DNA from: Alphaproteobacteria bacterium
GTDB taxonomy: Bacteria; Pseudomonadota; Alphaproteobacteria; Thalassobaculales; Thalassobaculaceae
NCBI GenBank assembly: GCA_024742275.1
Contig: JANSYS010000018.1
Span: forward strand, 1 to 64,000
Reading direction: 5' to 3'
DNA length: 64,000 nt
Part shown: one piece after another, positions 11,801-19,859 of the stretch
Layout: each line of letters starts with the position of its first letter
Position numbering within the stretch: position 1 is the stretch's first letter
Translations under genes and position numbers: made by a program
Notes under the pieces: model-generated
The model's database searches: none
Seen by the model: the letters and a program-made list of their open reading frames with translations, nothing else
What the model was told of the DNA's origin: nothing

Positions 11801-13052
11801 TCGGCAAATCCGCACCGCTACCCAGAGAAAGAAGCATCGCCATGGCCTGTGCATCCAGCCAGTCGAGTTCATGCGCCGGTCGGTCCGGCTCGGCGGCCGC
11901 AGCATCGGCGAGGGTCGTCACCATGCCGGCGAGAAGCTTCGCCTGCGCCATTTCGACCAGAAGTGGGTCGACCAGAACCGTCAGGCGTCGGGACATCGGG
12001 TCGATCCGCAGGATCAGCGGCGGCGCGCCGGGCTCCGGATCCAACCATTCGACAACGCCGGCCACCGCGTCGGACATCAGATGGACTCCGACCGAGATCG
12101 TCGGGGCTCTGGCATCGCCGATACCGGCTTCCATAAGGTGCTGCCAGTCGACTGCTTCCGAGATCGACGGCTCGGCGGCGGCACGCCAGGCCTCAAATGG
12201 GGTGTCCAGATCGTGCCGTGACACGATCGGCAGCCAACGGGCCAGTGGGCCGATTGCACCAGACAGGTCTTCGAGATCGCGACCGTCGGTGCGCCAGGCG
12301 ACTGCCACCGGATCGCTGTCGGCGCAGCGCGTCGCGAAGATCTGCGCCAAAGCGACTGTCTCGGCCGGTGTCGGGCCGCCGTCGCTCCAAGCGGTGGGCC
12401 ATGGCGCTTCGATGCTCTGCCAGATTTCCCCGCAACGCCCCGGCAACCCCAAGGCCGCGGAGAGACTCGACGCCGACTCCATAGCGGCGCGCCAATGGGC
12501 GAGGCCGGGTGCCGCATCGGGATCGTCAGCCAGCGAGGCCGACCATTCCGCGATGTCGGGATACTGCAGCGGTGCATCATCTTTTGCCGGGCCGAGGATC
12601 CGGTCAGCCAGCAGGAGCAGGCTGTCGCCATCCACGGCATGGGCCGCGCCGGCGATTTGGAGCCAAGAGTCTTCCGGGCCGATCAGGAGTCGGACGGCGA
12701 CAGGCGGCGCGGCGGTCGGATCCGCGAGACGCATCGACGGGTCGGAACGGTCAGGCGCCTTCGGCGCCGTGTCCACACGCTCGATCGAGAGGCTGGCATC
12801 GAGGGGTGTGTCGAGCACCATCTGGAGAGGGAGCCGCGACCAGGCGGGCGCGACGCAGACCGTGCGGAGGATTTCCAGATCGTCGATGCAGGCCGCCCAG
12901 CGGCGCTCCACCTCAGCCGGATCCGGCGGCGTGTCGAGCCTTAGGGTCACCGACAGTTTCGGAACCGCATCGGTCCGGTCGGAGAACAACCGGGCCTGTT
13001 GCGGGGAAAGCCGGAACCCGGCCTCTTCCGGGTTCGCGCCCGCTTCACCCAT
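8823..13052 (-). CDS. NRPS: inactive condensation-like (interface) domain-A-T-E, His-like specificity
   Basis: This protein has 1409 residues. The N-terminal condensation-like domain (about 10-400) has AAHAVDG at 136-142 in place of HHxxxDG, so it should not condense. The adenylation domain (about 430-900) has LFTSGSTGTPKG and code residues D-S-A-M-I-A-E-V-W-K, closest among codes I remember to histidine (DSELTAEVCK; six of ten match). The thiolation domain has LGGDSL with Ser931. The C-terminal epimerisation domain (about 985-1405) has HHLAIDAASW at 1118 and RTVGWFT. A dead condensation-like domain before an A domain, beside a TauD-type hydroxylase gene, matches the siderophore interface domains that recruit beta-hydroxylases. 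The likely product is a D-configured, beta-hydroxylated residue. The start overlaps the oxygenase stop by eight bases. Confidence 0.9.
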   Translation of the reverse strand: MGEAGANPEEAGFRLSPQQARLFSDRTDAVPKLSVTLRLDTPPDPAEVERRWAACIDDLEILRTVCVAPAWSRLPLQMVLDTPLDASLSIERVDTAPKAPDRSDPSMRLADPTAAPPVAVRLLIGPEDSWLQIAGAAHAVDGDSLLLLADRILGPAKDDAPLQYPDIAEWSASLADDPDAAPGLAHWRAAMESASSLSAALGLPGRCGEIWQSIEAPWPTAWSDGGPTPAETVALAQIFATRCADSDPVAVAWRTDGRDLEDLSGAIGPLARWLPIVSRHDLDTPFEAWRAAAEPSISEAVDWQHLMEAGIGDARAPTISVGVHLMSDAVAGVVEWLDPEPGAPPLILRIDPMSRRLTVLVDPLLVEMAQAKLLAGMVTTLADAAAAEPDRPAHELDWLDAQAMAMLLSLGSGADLPTPEALPDAVARQARTRPDHPAIMQEERILTYGALWTRAGEVANTVPGAGNDADRPVAIRLSRGPDAIATMLGAWRSGRPYLPCDPALPQSRIDAMLAVAKPAATVVEMPEEGGAAPPAIGPGDLAYLLFTSGSTGTPKGIDVSHAALAASTAARSLHYGANPDRFLVVSPLGFDSSVAGLYWTLATGGTVHLPTDAEATDAGALARLIRERSITHTLMLPGLYDAVLDAAAPGDLDCLAVVIVAGEACPAPLVDRHRTHLPRTRLENEYGPTEATVWCTAARLDTGSSDDVTIGSAIPGAIVRVVDRWLRPVPPGVPGAICVGGYGLARGYRGQPAETAARFVPDPFAADGSRLFLVGDRGTLTADGHILYQGRSDNQVKLRGFRVELEEIEAHLQVDPAVREAAVALRNDRLTAYIVPRDGHPVAEIERERICAGLPEWMRPHTWVILNGLPRGATGKLDRPALPEPDATIDTAPSRPPRDATESAVARIWADLLKLDRVGIDDDFFRLGGDSLVALRAATRMRQVGLDASPRLLLKHPTIAGLVEVAPRISPVKPDSPSLHATAPMDPVPVTPIQDWLIGRAGGIPDRYNQTLRVICREPLDLARLESAFAAVIARHEALRLRFQQGTDGWLQHPGPPVNEPPLLYDLSRVPEPAHAGIEAGAWEALHAGLDPANGRHARLALIRRGAPAPDLLLAVVHHLAIDAASWRIVMADLETAYRALGDSETVSWSGAAGSFTAWASAIRRLPVDRLSSEFWRDQATADASPLPCDRSGAANRERDVGTLSVELAAPATDILSRRAPSAFGSGLDAVLTACLAETLAAWCGDTLIRIDRERHGRNDDLVGQPTHRTVGWFTTIHPVVLRLPKSDHASARRATLDQLASVPDDGFGHGLLDSPDTGGDVLFNFLGRTDLVTPEGALFMIAPGPVGRTRAPDLPRRCMIEIDGEIADGRLRFEWHYSSALHDKTTIDRLARDHLDRISEIAAELEAK

Positions 13053-14061
13053 GGTAGGGCTCTGCCATTGCGACGAGAATGCGCCGGTGGCCGGAGTAGG
13101 GCTGCCGTCCGTGGGCTACCGACATGTTGTCGACCAGGAGGATATCGCCGTTCTGCCATGCGAAGCGGCGCTCCTCTGCATGGTAGGCGTCCAGAATCTC
13201 CCGAACGGTTTCGGTCGCTATCTCGGTGCCGTCTCCAAAGGCGGTCGCATATGGCATTCGCTCGGTTCCGAGTTCGGCTTCCAGAGCGTCGCGGTCCGGT
13301 CCGGCATAGCTGCTGACATGGAAGAACGCGGCGTGGTTGAACCAGACCGGCTCGCCCGACACAGGGTGCCGCCTGATTGCGGGCCTCGTCTGGCGGGTCG
13401 CGAGCCGGTCGTCCGCACCCCAGGCGAAGGCGATATCGTTGTCCTTGCAGAAGCTCTCGACGGCGGCTCTGTCGTCGGTCTGAAACACCTCCTGCCAAGG
13501 CAGACCGAATCCGTCGTTGAAGCGGCGGACCAACGTGAAGCCGCGGCGCTCGAAATCCTCGACCGTCTGCTGGGACAGCCTGCCGAGAACCCCGGCGATA
13601 TTGGCCAACGGCGTTTCGCCGCCGCTTTCCGCCGCCGTTTCGCAGGCGAAATACAGCTTCATCGGCCACGCGCGCCAATAGGTACCTTCGTTGTGCAACT
13701 CGATCCGGCGGTCCGCGGGGTAGGAGGTCGAGGTATAGAGCTTGTTCCCCAGGGACTCGCGCGGGGTCGTCCGATCCCGGTAGTCGAGCAGCGTGTTGTC
13801 GCTCGTCGCCGCCACGAAATCGGCGAGCTGTTCCGCCGACTGGCGATCGAAACCTCGGAACAGCAAGGCCTTGTGGCGCTCGAGGAGATCCTGGGCGAGG
13901 GGTTTCGCCATGGCGGCCCATCCGACGAGGTCCAGGCCGGAGACCTTCGGCGTCACGATTGCCGGCCACCATCCGCCATCGGCCATCGGACGGCAGTCGA
14001 TCAGATCCTCCGCTTCGGTGCTCACGGCCCTGCGTTTGACCGCTCCCGGAGTGATTTTCAT
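13045..14061 (-). CDS. SyrP/TauD-type Fe(II)/2-oxoglutarate-dependent hydroxylase
   Basis: This 338-residue TauD-superfamily oxygenase has iron ligands visible as H123-N-E125 (HNEGTYW) and distal H317 (VAHGRQP), with a following Arg for 2-oxoglutarate (GHRR). HxE rather than HxD is normal in the SyrP and AsnO type enzymes that hydroxylate the beta-carbon of an amino acid, often while it is carrier-bound. The ATG at 14061 overlaps the PKS stop (ATGA); an ORF start further upstream is a shadow inside the PKS. Its stop lies inside the start of the NRPS with the inactive N-terminal domain, so the two are probably translated together and act on the same residue. A free amino acid substrate remains possible. 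Confidence 0.9.
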   Translation of the reverse strand: MKITPGAVKRRAVSTEAEDLIDCRPMADGGWWPAIVTPKVSGLDLVGWAAMAKPLAQDLLERHKALLFRGFDRQSAEQLADFVAATSDNTLLDYRDRTTPRESLGNKLYTSTSYPADRRIELHNEGTYWRAWPMKLYFACETAAESGGETPLANIAGVLGRLSQQTVEDFERRGFTLVRRFNDGFGLPWQEVFQTDDRAAVESFCKDNDIAFAWGADDRLATRQTRPAIRRHPVSGEPVWFNHAAFFHVSSYAGPDRDALEAELGTERMPYATAFGDGTEIATETVREILDAYHAEERRFAWQNGDILLVDNMSVAHGRQPYSGHRRILVAMAEPYHG

Positions 14062-17000
14062 GGCTCGGTCCCCTCTGTCCCGGTCCGCGCGCGCTTCGGC
14101 CGTCGGGCGGCGGCGAGCCGATCGCGCTGTCTGCCCTGGAACCGTTCGGCTCGTGCGGTCTCCCGTCTCATTCTGATCTCGGCACACGTCGCCGTCATCT
14201 CCGACATGCGGGTCTCTGGGTCGTTGACGCTGAGGGCCAGCACGGCCTCGAATGCCTCCGCCAGTGTCGACACCGTTTCAGGCCGGTAAGCGCGGCGCGC
14301 GAACTCGAGATGTCCGATAAGGCCGTCGCCGTCCGGCTCCAGCACCAGGGCGAGCGGAAATCGCGCCGGACGATTCTCTGGATGAATCACTTCGAGCGCC
14401 AGTGCATCGTCAAGTCGGCGCGGCGCGCTGTGGGTCAGCACAGTGAACCACACATGAAACGGCGGCGGCTCTGCAGGTCCCCGTCCGAGAGCCTCTAGAA
14501 CGTTCTCGAAAGGCGTTTCTCCATGGCCGTGGGCCTCGACCACCGTGCGCGCCGTCGCGTCGACCAGGGCCGCGAAACCGGTATCGTCCGGTACGGTGGT
14601 CCGGAGCACCGCTGGATTGACGAAGTAGCCGACAACCGTCTCCGCTGCCGGTTCCGTTCGTCCAGCCAGCGGGGTTCCGATCGTCAGATCCCGCGCGCCG
14701 CCGAGGCCATGGATTGCCGCCTCGAAGGCGGCGAGCAGCCAGACGAACGGTGTCGTTCCGCGTGTGGCGGCAGTGCTGCGGATCGCCGCGACCGTGTCCA
14801 GCGGAATCGTGAGGGTCACGGCTTCACCGTCGTAGTCGCCATCGGATCCGCCGGGGGCGTCGTATGCAAGCGGCGGCGACGACGGCAAATCGGCAAGTCT
14901 GCTACGCCAATAGGCGATGTCCTGGGCACGGTCCGGCCGTTCGGCTCGCGCCGCGCAGATATCGGCGAATTGGAGCGATGGAACGGAGGTGGGCGGCCTG
15001 CCTTTCAGGAAATCGCGGTAGAGCGTTCCGATATCCTCGAGCAGCAGTCCGATGGACCAGTCGTCGACAACGATGTGATGAACGGCGAGCAGGAGCGTAT
15101 GTCGGTTCGATCCGGTCCCCATGAGCTTCGCCCGCCATATAGGCCCTGCTTCCAGATCGAATGGCCGGCTGAAGAAGCTCTGCATGCGGGCGGCTTCATC
15201 CTCCACCGTATCCGCGACCTCGAGCGGTGGACCCGATCCCGGCGCGTCGACAATTTGCCGCGGCTGCCCGCCGACGGCGATTAACCGGGTGCGCAATGCC
15301 TCGTGCCGGTCGGACAATGCGGCAAGGGCGGCGGAGAGCGCGTCGCGGTCTAGGGCTCCTGTCAGCCTGTAGGCGGCGGTGACCGCGAAGTTTGATCTGT
15401 CCGTCGACATCTGCTCGGCGATCCAGATCCGCCGTTGCCCGGCAAGGACCGGCAACGCGGAGGATCGGTCCGCAATGCCGATGTCGGTGGGGGCTGCCTC
15501 GGCCCCTCGGCTCACCGTCTTCCGGAGCCCGGCAAGGGTCGGCGCGGCCAGGAAATCGGCCAGGCTGATCTCCACGCCGACCGAGCGGCGGACGCGGGAG
15601 AGCAGTTGCAGGGCCAGAAGGGACGATCCGCCGAGTTCGAAGAAGTTTTCGTTCGTCCCGGCGTCGTCCAGACCGAGCACCTCGTCCCAAAGGCGCTCCA
15701 GGGACGGCGGGGTCTGCCCAGGGACGGTATCCGCTCTAGCGATGGCGCCTTGCGCTTTCGACCGGGTCGCGGCGGCGCGCCATTTTTCCAAGCGGGGCGC
15801 GAACGGCGTCGCGGAGATCAGGATCTCCCCGCGCAGCCCGTCGAGGACGGCGGTCAATAGGCGGCTGAATGCCCGAAGCGCATCGTCGCGACTCAGGTCT
15901 TGGTCATCCGGAGGCCCGTCTGTCTTGGCAACCGCGTCCAAGGCGACGCTCAGCCATGGATGGCCGCGCCGAACTTGATCGGCGGCGATGGCATCAAGCA
16001 CCGCGTTGGCCCCGGCATAGGCGCCGTAGCCGATCCCGCCGAGCCAGGTAGAGATCGACGATACGAGAAGGCAGAAATCGAGATCGACCCCAGCCAACCC
16101 CTCGACGAGCGCCTTTGTCCCGTCGATTTTTGCGGCGGCGTGGACGGCGGCAGTACGTTTCAGATCGCCGGAAAGCGGCCCGAAGCCTGACGGATCGAGC
16201 GTGCCGGCGGCATGGATGACGCAGGCGATTCGCCCATGCCGCTCCATGATCAGTCGCAGCGCCGCCGCGAGCGAACCGCTGTCGCCGACGTCGCCGGTCA
16301 GGTGATGGATGCGTCCGCCGCCCTCGCCCTGCGGTCCGCCTGATCGAGACAGGAGGTAGATGTCGACCGGTGCGTCGGCGGTATGCAGGTCGACGGCGTC
16401 GGCGAAGAGGCGGCCAACGCGGCCGTGGCCCCCGGTAATCAGAACAGGTCCGTCGATACGCGGCGAGCGGCCTCCGCAAGCTGCCAGTGTCTCCACCGAT
16501 GGCAGCCAGCGTCTCCCCGTCCGGTAGGCGACAATGGGATCGCGGTCGACGGTTGCGAGGTCGTCGGCGAGAATCTCGGTCGCCGTTCTGGGGTCGTCAC
16601 AGTCAGCCAGAAGACAGGTCGTCGCCGGGTTCTCGAGCGGCAAGCAACGAAGGGCGCCGATGGCCGGTGCCGCCTCGGCTGCAAGCGTTTCGGTCCCGGT
16701 CACGTCGAACAACCCGGTTGCCAGCCATGCGACCGTCAACGGAGTATCCGATTGGATCTCGTCCAGTCTCCTGGCGATCGCCGCGATCATTCCGGCGGTG
16801 CCGGTATCCGAGGCGGTCAGAACGAGCCCGCGGACATCCGGCTCGATCCGTGTCGGTAAATCGTCGCGCGGCACAGGCAGGGCGACGGCGCCCCGTCGCT
16901 CGATTGCAGCGGTGATGGCCGATGCGAGATCCCCGCCGGCGTCCTCGACCAACCAGGTCCCTTCGAGCCGGTCGTGTTTGGAGCGGATGCCACCGACCCG

Positions 17001-19637
17001 CCGCCAGGATGGCACAAGCAGTTCCGGCAGCTCGGGTTCAGGCTGGGCCGATGGTGCCGGGTCGAGCCAATGTCGGGTCGGCGCAAAGGGATACGGCGGC
17101 AGATCTGCTACCATGGCCGTGCCGGGCGGGTCGAGCGGCGTCCAGTCGATATCCGCGCCGGCGACCCACACCTCACCCAGCGTTTCCAGGAGCACGTCGA
17201 CGTCTTCGCGTCGGTCTAGCGGATGACGCATCAACGCCATCGTGACGGTTCCCTCGGTCATCGACGGATTCTGGCGGGCGAGTGTGGACAGAACTCGCCC
17301 CGGGCCGGATTCGATCAGGATCGGATCGGGATAACGCAGCGCGGCGCCGATGCCTTCGGCAAACCGCACCGGAGCCCGAAGCTGTCGGCACCAATAGTCG
17401 GGGTCCGTGGCCTCGGTATCGGTAAGAAGCGCGCCGGTGAGGTTGGACAGGATCGGAACCTGAGGCGGCAGCAAGTCGATCCCGGCGACGGCCTCGCGGA
17501 ACGCATCCAGCATCGGCTCCATCATGGCCGAATGAAAAGCGTGCGAGGTCGAAAGGGGATGACACTCGATCCCGGCGGCCCGGAGCGCGGCTTCGGCACG
17601 GTCGACGGCTTCGACAGGTCCCGAGACGACAGTGCTCTCCGGCGCGTTGAGCGCCGCCACGTCTACGGCTTCTGCGAGATGGAGCGAGACGGTGTCCTGA
17701 TCGGCGGCGGCCGCGAGCATCCGGCCGCGGGGCAACGCCTGCATGAGAGCGCCGCGGCGGGCGACCAGCCGGAGACCGTCGGCAAATCCAAAGACTCCCG
17801 CGACACAGGCCGCAGCATATTCGCCGAGACTGTGACCGATCAGGATATCGGGCGCGATGCCGAAGTGGTGCAGGAGGCGAGCGCAGGCCACATCGGTCGC
17901 GAAGACGAGCGGCTGCGTCAGCGCGGTTTGTGCCAAGTCGTCGTCATCGCCCTCGAACAGGATGGATCGAAGATCGCGGCCGAGCAGCGGAAGAAGTTCG
18001 GCGGCGGCATCGTCGATGGTCTCGCGGTAGACCGCGAACGCGTCGTAAAGACCGCGGCCCATGGCCGGGTACTGCGCACCCTGTCCGGGCATCAAAAGGA
18101 TCCGGATCGGCGTCCCTGCCGTCAACATTCGCCGTTTCAACGGTGCGGCGCCGGAGAACGGGGCTTCCTCCCCCGCAGCGGTTTGGAAGGCACGGGCCGG
18201 CAGATCGATCTCGGTTCGCCGCAGGGTGTATGCCACGTCGTCGAGCTCCTGCTCGGTCCGTGGGACGATCCCCTTCAGGCTCTCCATACGGCGATCCAGG
18301 GCCGTGGTGTCGGCGGCCGCGGCCAGGAAGAGACGCCGGCCCTTTCTGCGTGCGGGATGCGGCCGGGACGGCGGCCCCTCGATGACGACGTGGGCATTGC
18401 TGCCGCCGACGCCGAACGAGCTGATACCGGCCAGTCCGGATGGTGCCAACGGCAGCGATGCGCGGCTTACGGTGAAGCCTCTCTCGGTCAGCCTCAGAGC
18501 CGGGTTTGGGGCGTCGAAGTTGATCTGGGGCGGCAGGACTCCGTTCCGGAGCGCGAGCGCCGCTTTGATGAGGCCGGCAGCGCCTGCAACCGTATCCGTA
18601 TGGCCGATATTCGCCTTGACCGACCCGATCGGGCATGCCGCGGTGCGACCTGATCCCGAGAATACCGCGCCGAGAGCGCCGATCTCGACGGCGTCGCCAA
18701 GCGCGGTCCCTGTGCCATGAGCCTCGATGAAGGACAGATCGCCTAGATCGACCCCGGCTACCGCCATGGCTTCAGCGACGACGCCGATCTGTCCGGCCTC
18801 GCTCGGTGCGGTGAAGCCGAGCTTGTCGGCCCCATCGTTGTTGACCGCCGCTCCCCTGATCACAGCATGGATCCGGTCCCCGTCGGCAAGCGCGTCCTCG
18901 AGGCGACGCAGAGCCAGCACCGCCGCACCGTCGCTGAACACGGTACCCGCGGCGCGGTCGTCGAACGGGCGGCAATGCCCGTCCGGCGCTTCGATGCCGT
19001 CCGGCTCGTACAGATATCCGGATCGGCGGGGCAGGCGGAGCGAGCAGGCGCCCGCGAGGGCGAGGTCGCTCTCGCCGAGCATCAGGTTCTGGCAGGCAAG
19101 GTGAATGCCGACCAACGCGGTAGAGCAGGCAGTCTGAACCGTAACGGCCGCTCCCTTCAGGCCGAGCTTGTAGGCGATACGCGTGGCGGCGAAGTCCTTG
19201 TCGTTGGCAACGTAGGACAGAAACTGACGGCCCGGATCGCCGGCCGCATGCTCAATGTCGCGCCAGAAATGTGCGTTTGCGCCTGTGCCGGCATAGACGC
19301 TGACCGGACCCGGAAGACGCGCCGGAGAGTATCCGGCGTCCGCGAGCGCGTGATACGCGGTTTCCAGCAGGAGTCTTTGCTGCGGGTCGATCCGTTGCGC
19401 CTCTGCCGGCGTGACGTTGAAGAACGCCGCATCGAATTTGTCGGCGTCGGCGAGGAAACCGGCGACGGGCACGTATGCAGGATCGTCAAGAATGCGCCTG
19501 GGCACGCCGTCTGCGGCCATCTCGTCGCGCCCAAATCGGGTAAGGCACTCTTCGCCAGCCAAAAGGCGATGCCAGAACGTTCGGAAATCGGGGCATCCCG
19601 GCAAGCGGCAAGCCATGCCGACGATCGCGACCTCCAT
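14058..19637 (-). CDS. Modular type I PKS fused to NRPS condensation domain: KS-AT-KR-ACP-C
   Basis: This protein has 1859 residues. Ketosynthase (1-420): TACSTAL with Cys171, HGTGTALGD, NIGHTD. Acyltransferase (about 505-830): GHSLGE with Ser603 and an HAFHS motif near 697-701, which indicates malonyl-CoA. Ketoreductase (about 1060-1300): TGGHGRVG, LVSSIS and YGAYAGAN, so it should be active and leave a beta-hydroxyl. ACP: GGSSL with Ser1339. Terminal condensation domain (about 1385-1800): HHIVVDD at 1520, catalytic His kept. The trailing C domain supplies the condensation that the next NRPS cannot perform itself. ATG 19637 has GGAG six bases upstream. It is first in the reverse operon. Its AT is the only intact one in the window. 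Confidence 0.94.
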   Translation of the reverse strand: MEVAIVGMACRLPGCPDFRTFWHRLLAGEECLTRFGRDEMAADGVPRRILDDPAYVPVAGFLADADKFDAAFFNVTPAEAQRIDPQQRLLLETAYHALADAGYSPARLPGPVSVYAGTGANAHFWRDIEHAAGDPGRQFLSYVANDKDFAATRIAYKLGLKGAAVTVQTACSTALVGIHLACQNLMLGESDLALAGACSLRLPRRSGYLYEPDGIEAPDGHCRPFDDRAAGTVFSDGAAVLALRRLEDALADGDRIHAVIRGAAVNNDGADKLGFTAPSEAGQIGVVAEAMAVAGVDLGDLSFIEAHGTGTALGDAVEIGALGAVFSGSGRTAACPIGSVKANIGHTDTVAGAAGLIKAALALRNGVLPPQINFDAPNPALRLTERGFTVSRASLPLAPSGLAGISSFGVGGSNAHVVIEGPPSRPHPARRKGRRLFLAAAADTTALDRRMESLKGIVPRTEQELDDVAYTLRRTEIDLPARAFQTAAGEEAPFSGAAPLKRRMLTAGTPIRILLMPGQGAQYPAMGRGLYDAFAVYRETIDDAAAELLPLLGRDLRSILFEGDDDDLAQTALTQPLVFATDVACARLLHHFGIAPDILIGHSLGEYAAACVAGVFGFADGLRLVARRGALMQALPRGRMLAAAADQDTVSLHLAEAVDVAALNAPESTVVSGPVEAVDRAEAALRAAGIECHPLSTSHAFHSAMMEPMLDAFREAVAGIDLLPPQVPILSNLTGALLTDTEATDPDYWCRQLRAPVRFAEGIGAALRYPDPILIESGPGRVLSTLARQNPSMTEGTVTMALMRHPLDRREDVDVLLETLGEVWVAGADIDWTPLDPPGTAMVADLPPYPFAPTRHWLDPAPSAQPEPELPELLVPSWRRVGGIRSKHDRLEGTWLVEDAGGDLASAITAAIERRGAVALPVPRDDLPTRIEPDVRGLVLTASDTGTAGMIAAIARRLDEIQSDTPLTVAWLATGLFDVTGTETLAAEAAPAIGALRCLPLENPATTCLLADCDDPRTATEILADDLATVDRDPIVAYRTGRRWLPSVETLAACGGRSPRIDGPVLITGGHGRVGRLFADAVDLHTADAPVDIYLLSRSGGPQGEGGGRIHHLTGDVGDSGSLAAALRLIMERHGRIACVIHAAGTLDPSGFGPLSGDLKRTAAVHAAAKIDGTKALVEGLAGVDLDFCLLVSSISTWLGGIGYGAYAGANAVLDAIAADQVRRGHPWLSVALDAVAKTDGPPDDQDLSRDDALRAFSRLLTAVLDGLRGEILISATPFAPRLEKWRAAATRSKAQGAIARADTVPGQTPPSLERLWDEVLGLDDAGTNENFFELGGSSLLALQLLSRVRRSVGVEISLADFLAAPTLAGLRKTVSRGAEAAPTDIGIADRSSALPVLAGQRRIWIAEQMSTDRSNFAVTAAYRLTGALDRDALSAALAALSDRHEALRTRLIAVGGQPRQIVDAPGSGPPLEVADTVEDEAARMQSFFSRPFDLEAGPIWRAKLMGTGSNRHTLLLAVHHIVVDDWSIGLLLEDIGTLYRDFLKGRPPTSVPSLQFADICAARAERPDRAQDIAYWRSRLADLPSSPPLAYDAPGGSDGDYDGEAVTLTIPLDTVAAIRSTAATRGTTPFVWLLAAFEAAIHGLGGARDLTIGTPLAGRTEPAAETVVGYFVNPAVLRTTVPDDTGFAALVDATARTVVEAHGHGETPFENVLEALGRGPAEPPPFHVWFTVLTHSAPRRLDDALALEVIHPENRPARFPLALVLEPDGDGLIGHLEFARRAYRPETVSTLAEAFEAVLALSVNDPETRMSEMTATCAEIRMRRETARAERFQGRQRDRLAAARRPKRARTGTEGTEP

Positions 19638-19859
19638 GGATACTCCGCACGTTTCCTCGTCGGCGAAACTCTAGACGGTGGCATCGGGCCCGGCAACCGC
19701 TATGCCGGTTTACAAATCATGTAAAAGTAGAAAAACACGGTATTCAATTTGGTCGGGTGCGGATCGGCCGGCCACGCCCAGTTCACTTGCCTCGCATTGC
19801 GCCGATCACCCATACTCCGCTCGGCAATCGCCGGAGAACAGACCTGCAAGGGGCTAGGG
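19638..19859. promoter_or_regulatory. Divergent promoter region between the two NRPS/PKS operons, with an inverted repeat
   Basis: This 222-base gap separates the reverse PKS operon from the forward glycosyltransferase-NRPS operon and must drive at least the two of them. It contains an AT-rich core (19705-19755) unlike the surrounding GC-rich DNA. In that core lies a perfect inverted repeat TTTACA (19709-19714), spacer AATCA, TGTAAA (19720-19725). Its 17-base size is suited to a dimeric repressor or activator, but no regulator gene is seen in the cluster. Promoter boxes cannot be assigned with confidence. An AAGGGG ribosome binding site precedes the forward start at 19860. Confidence 0.6.
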
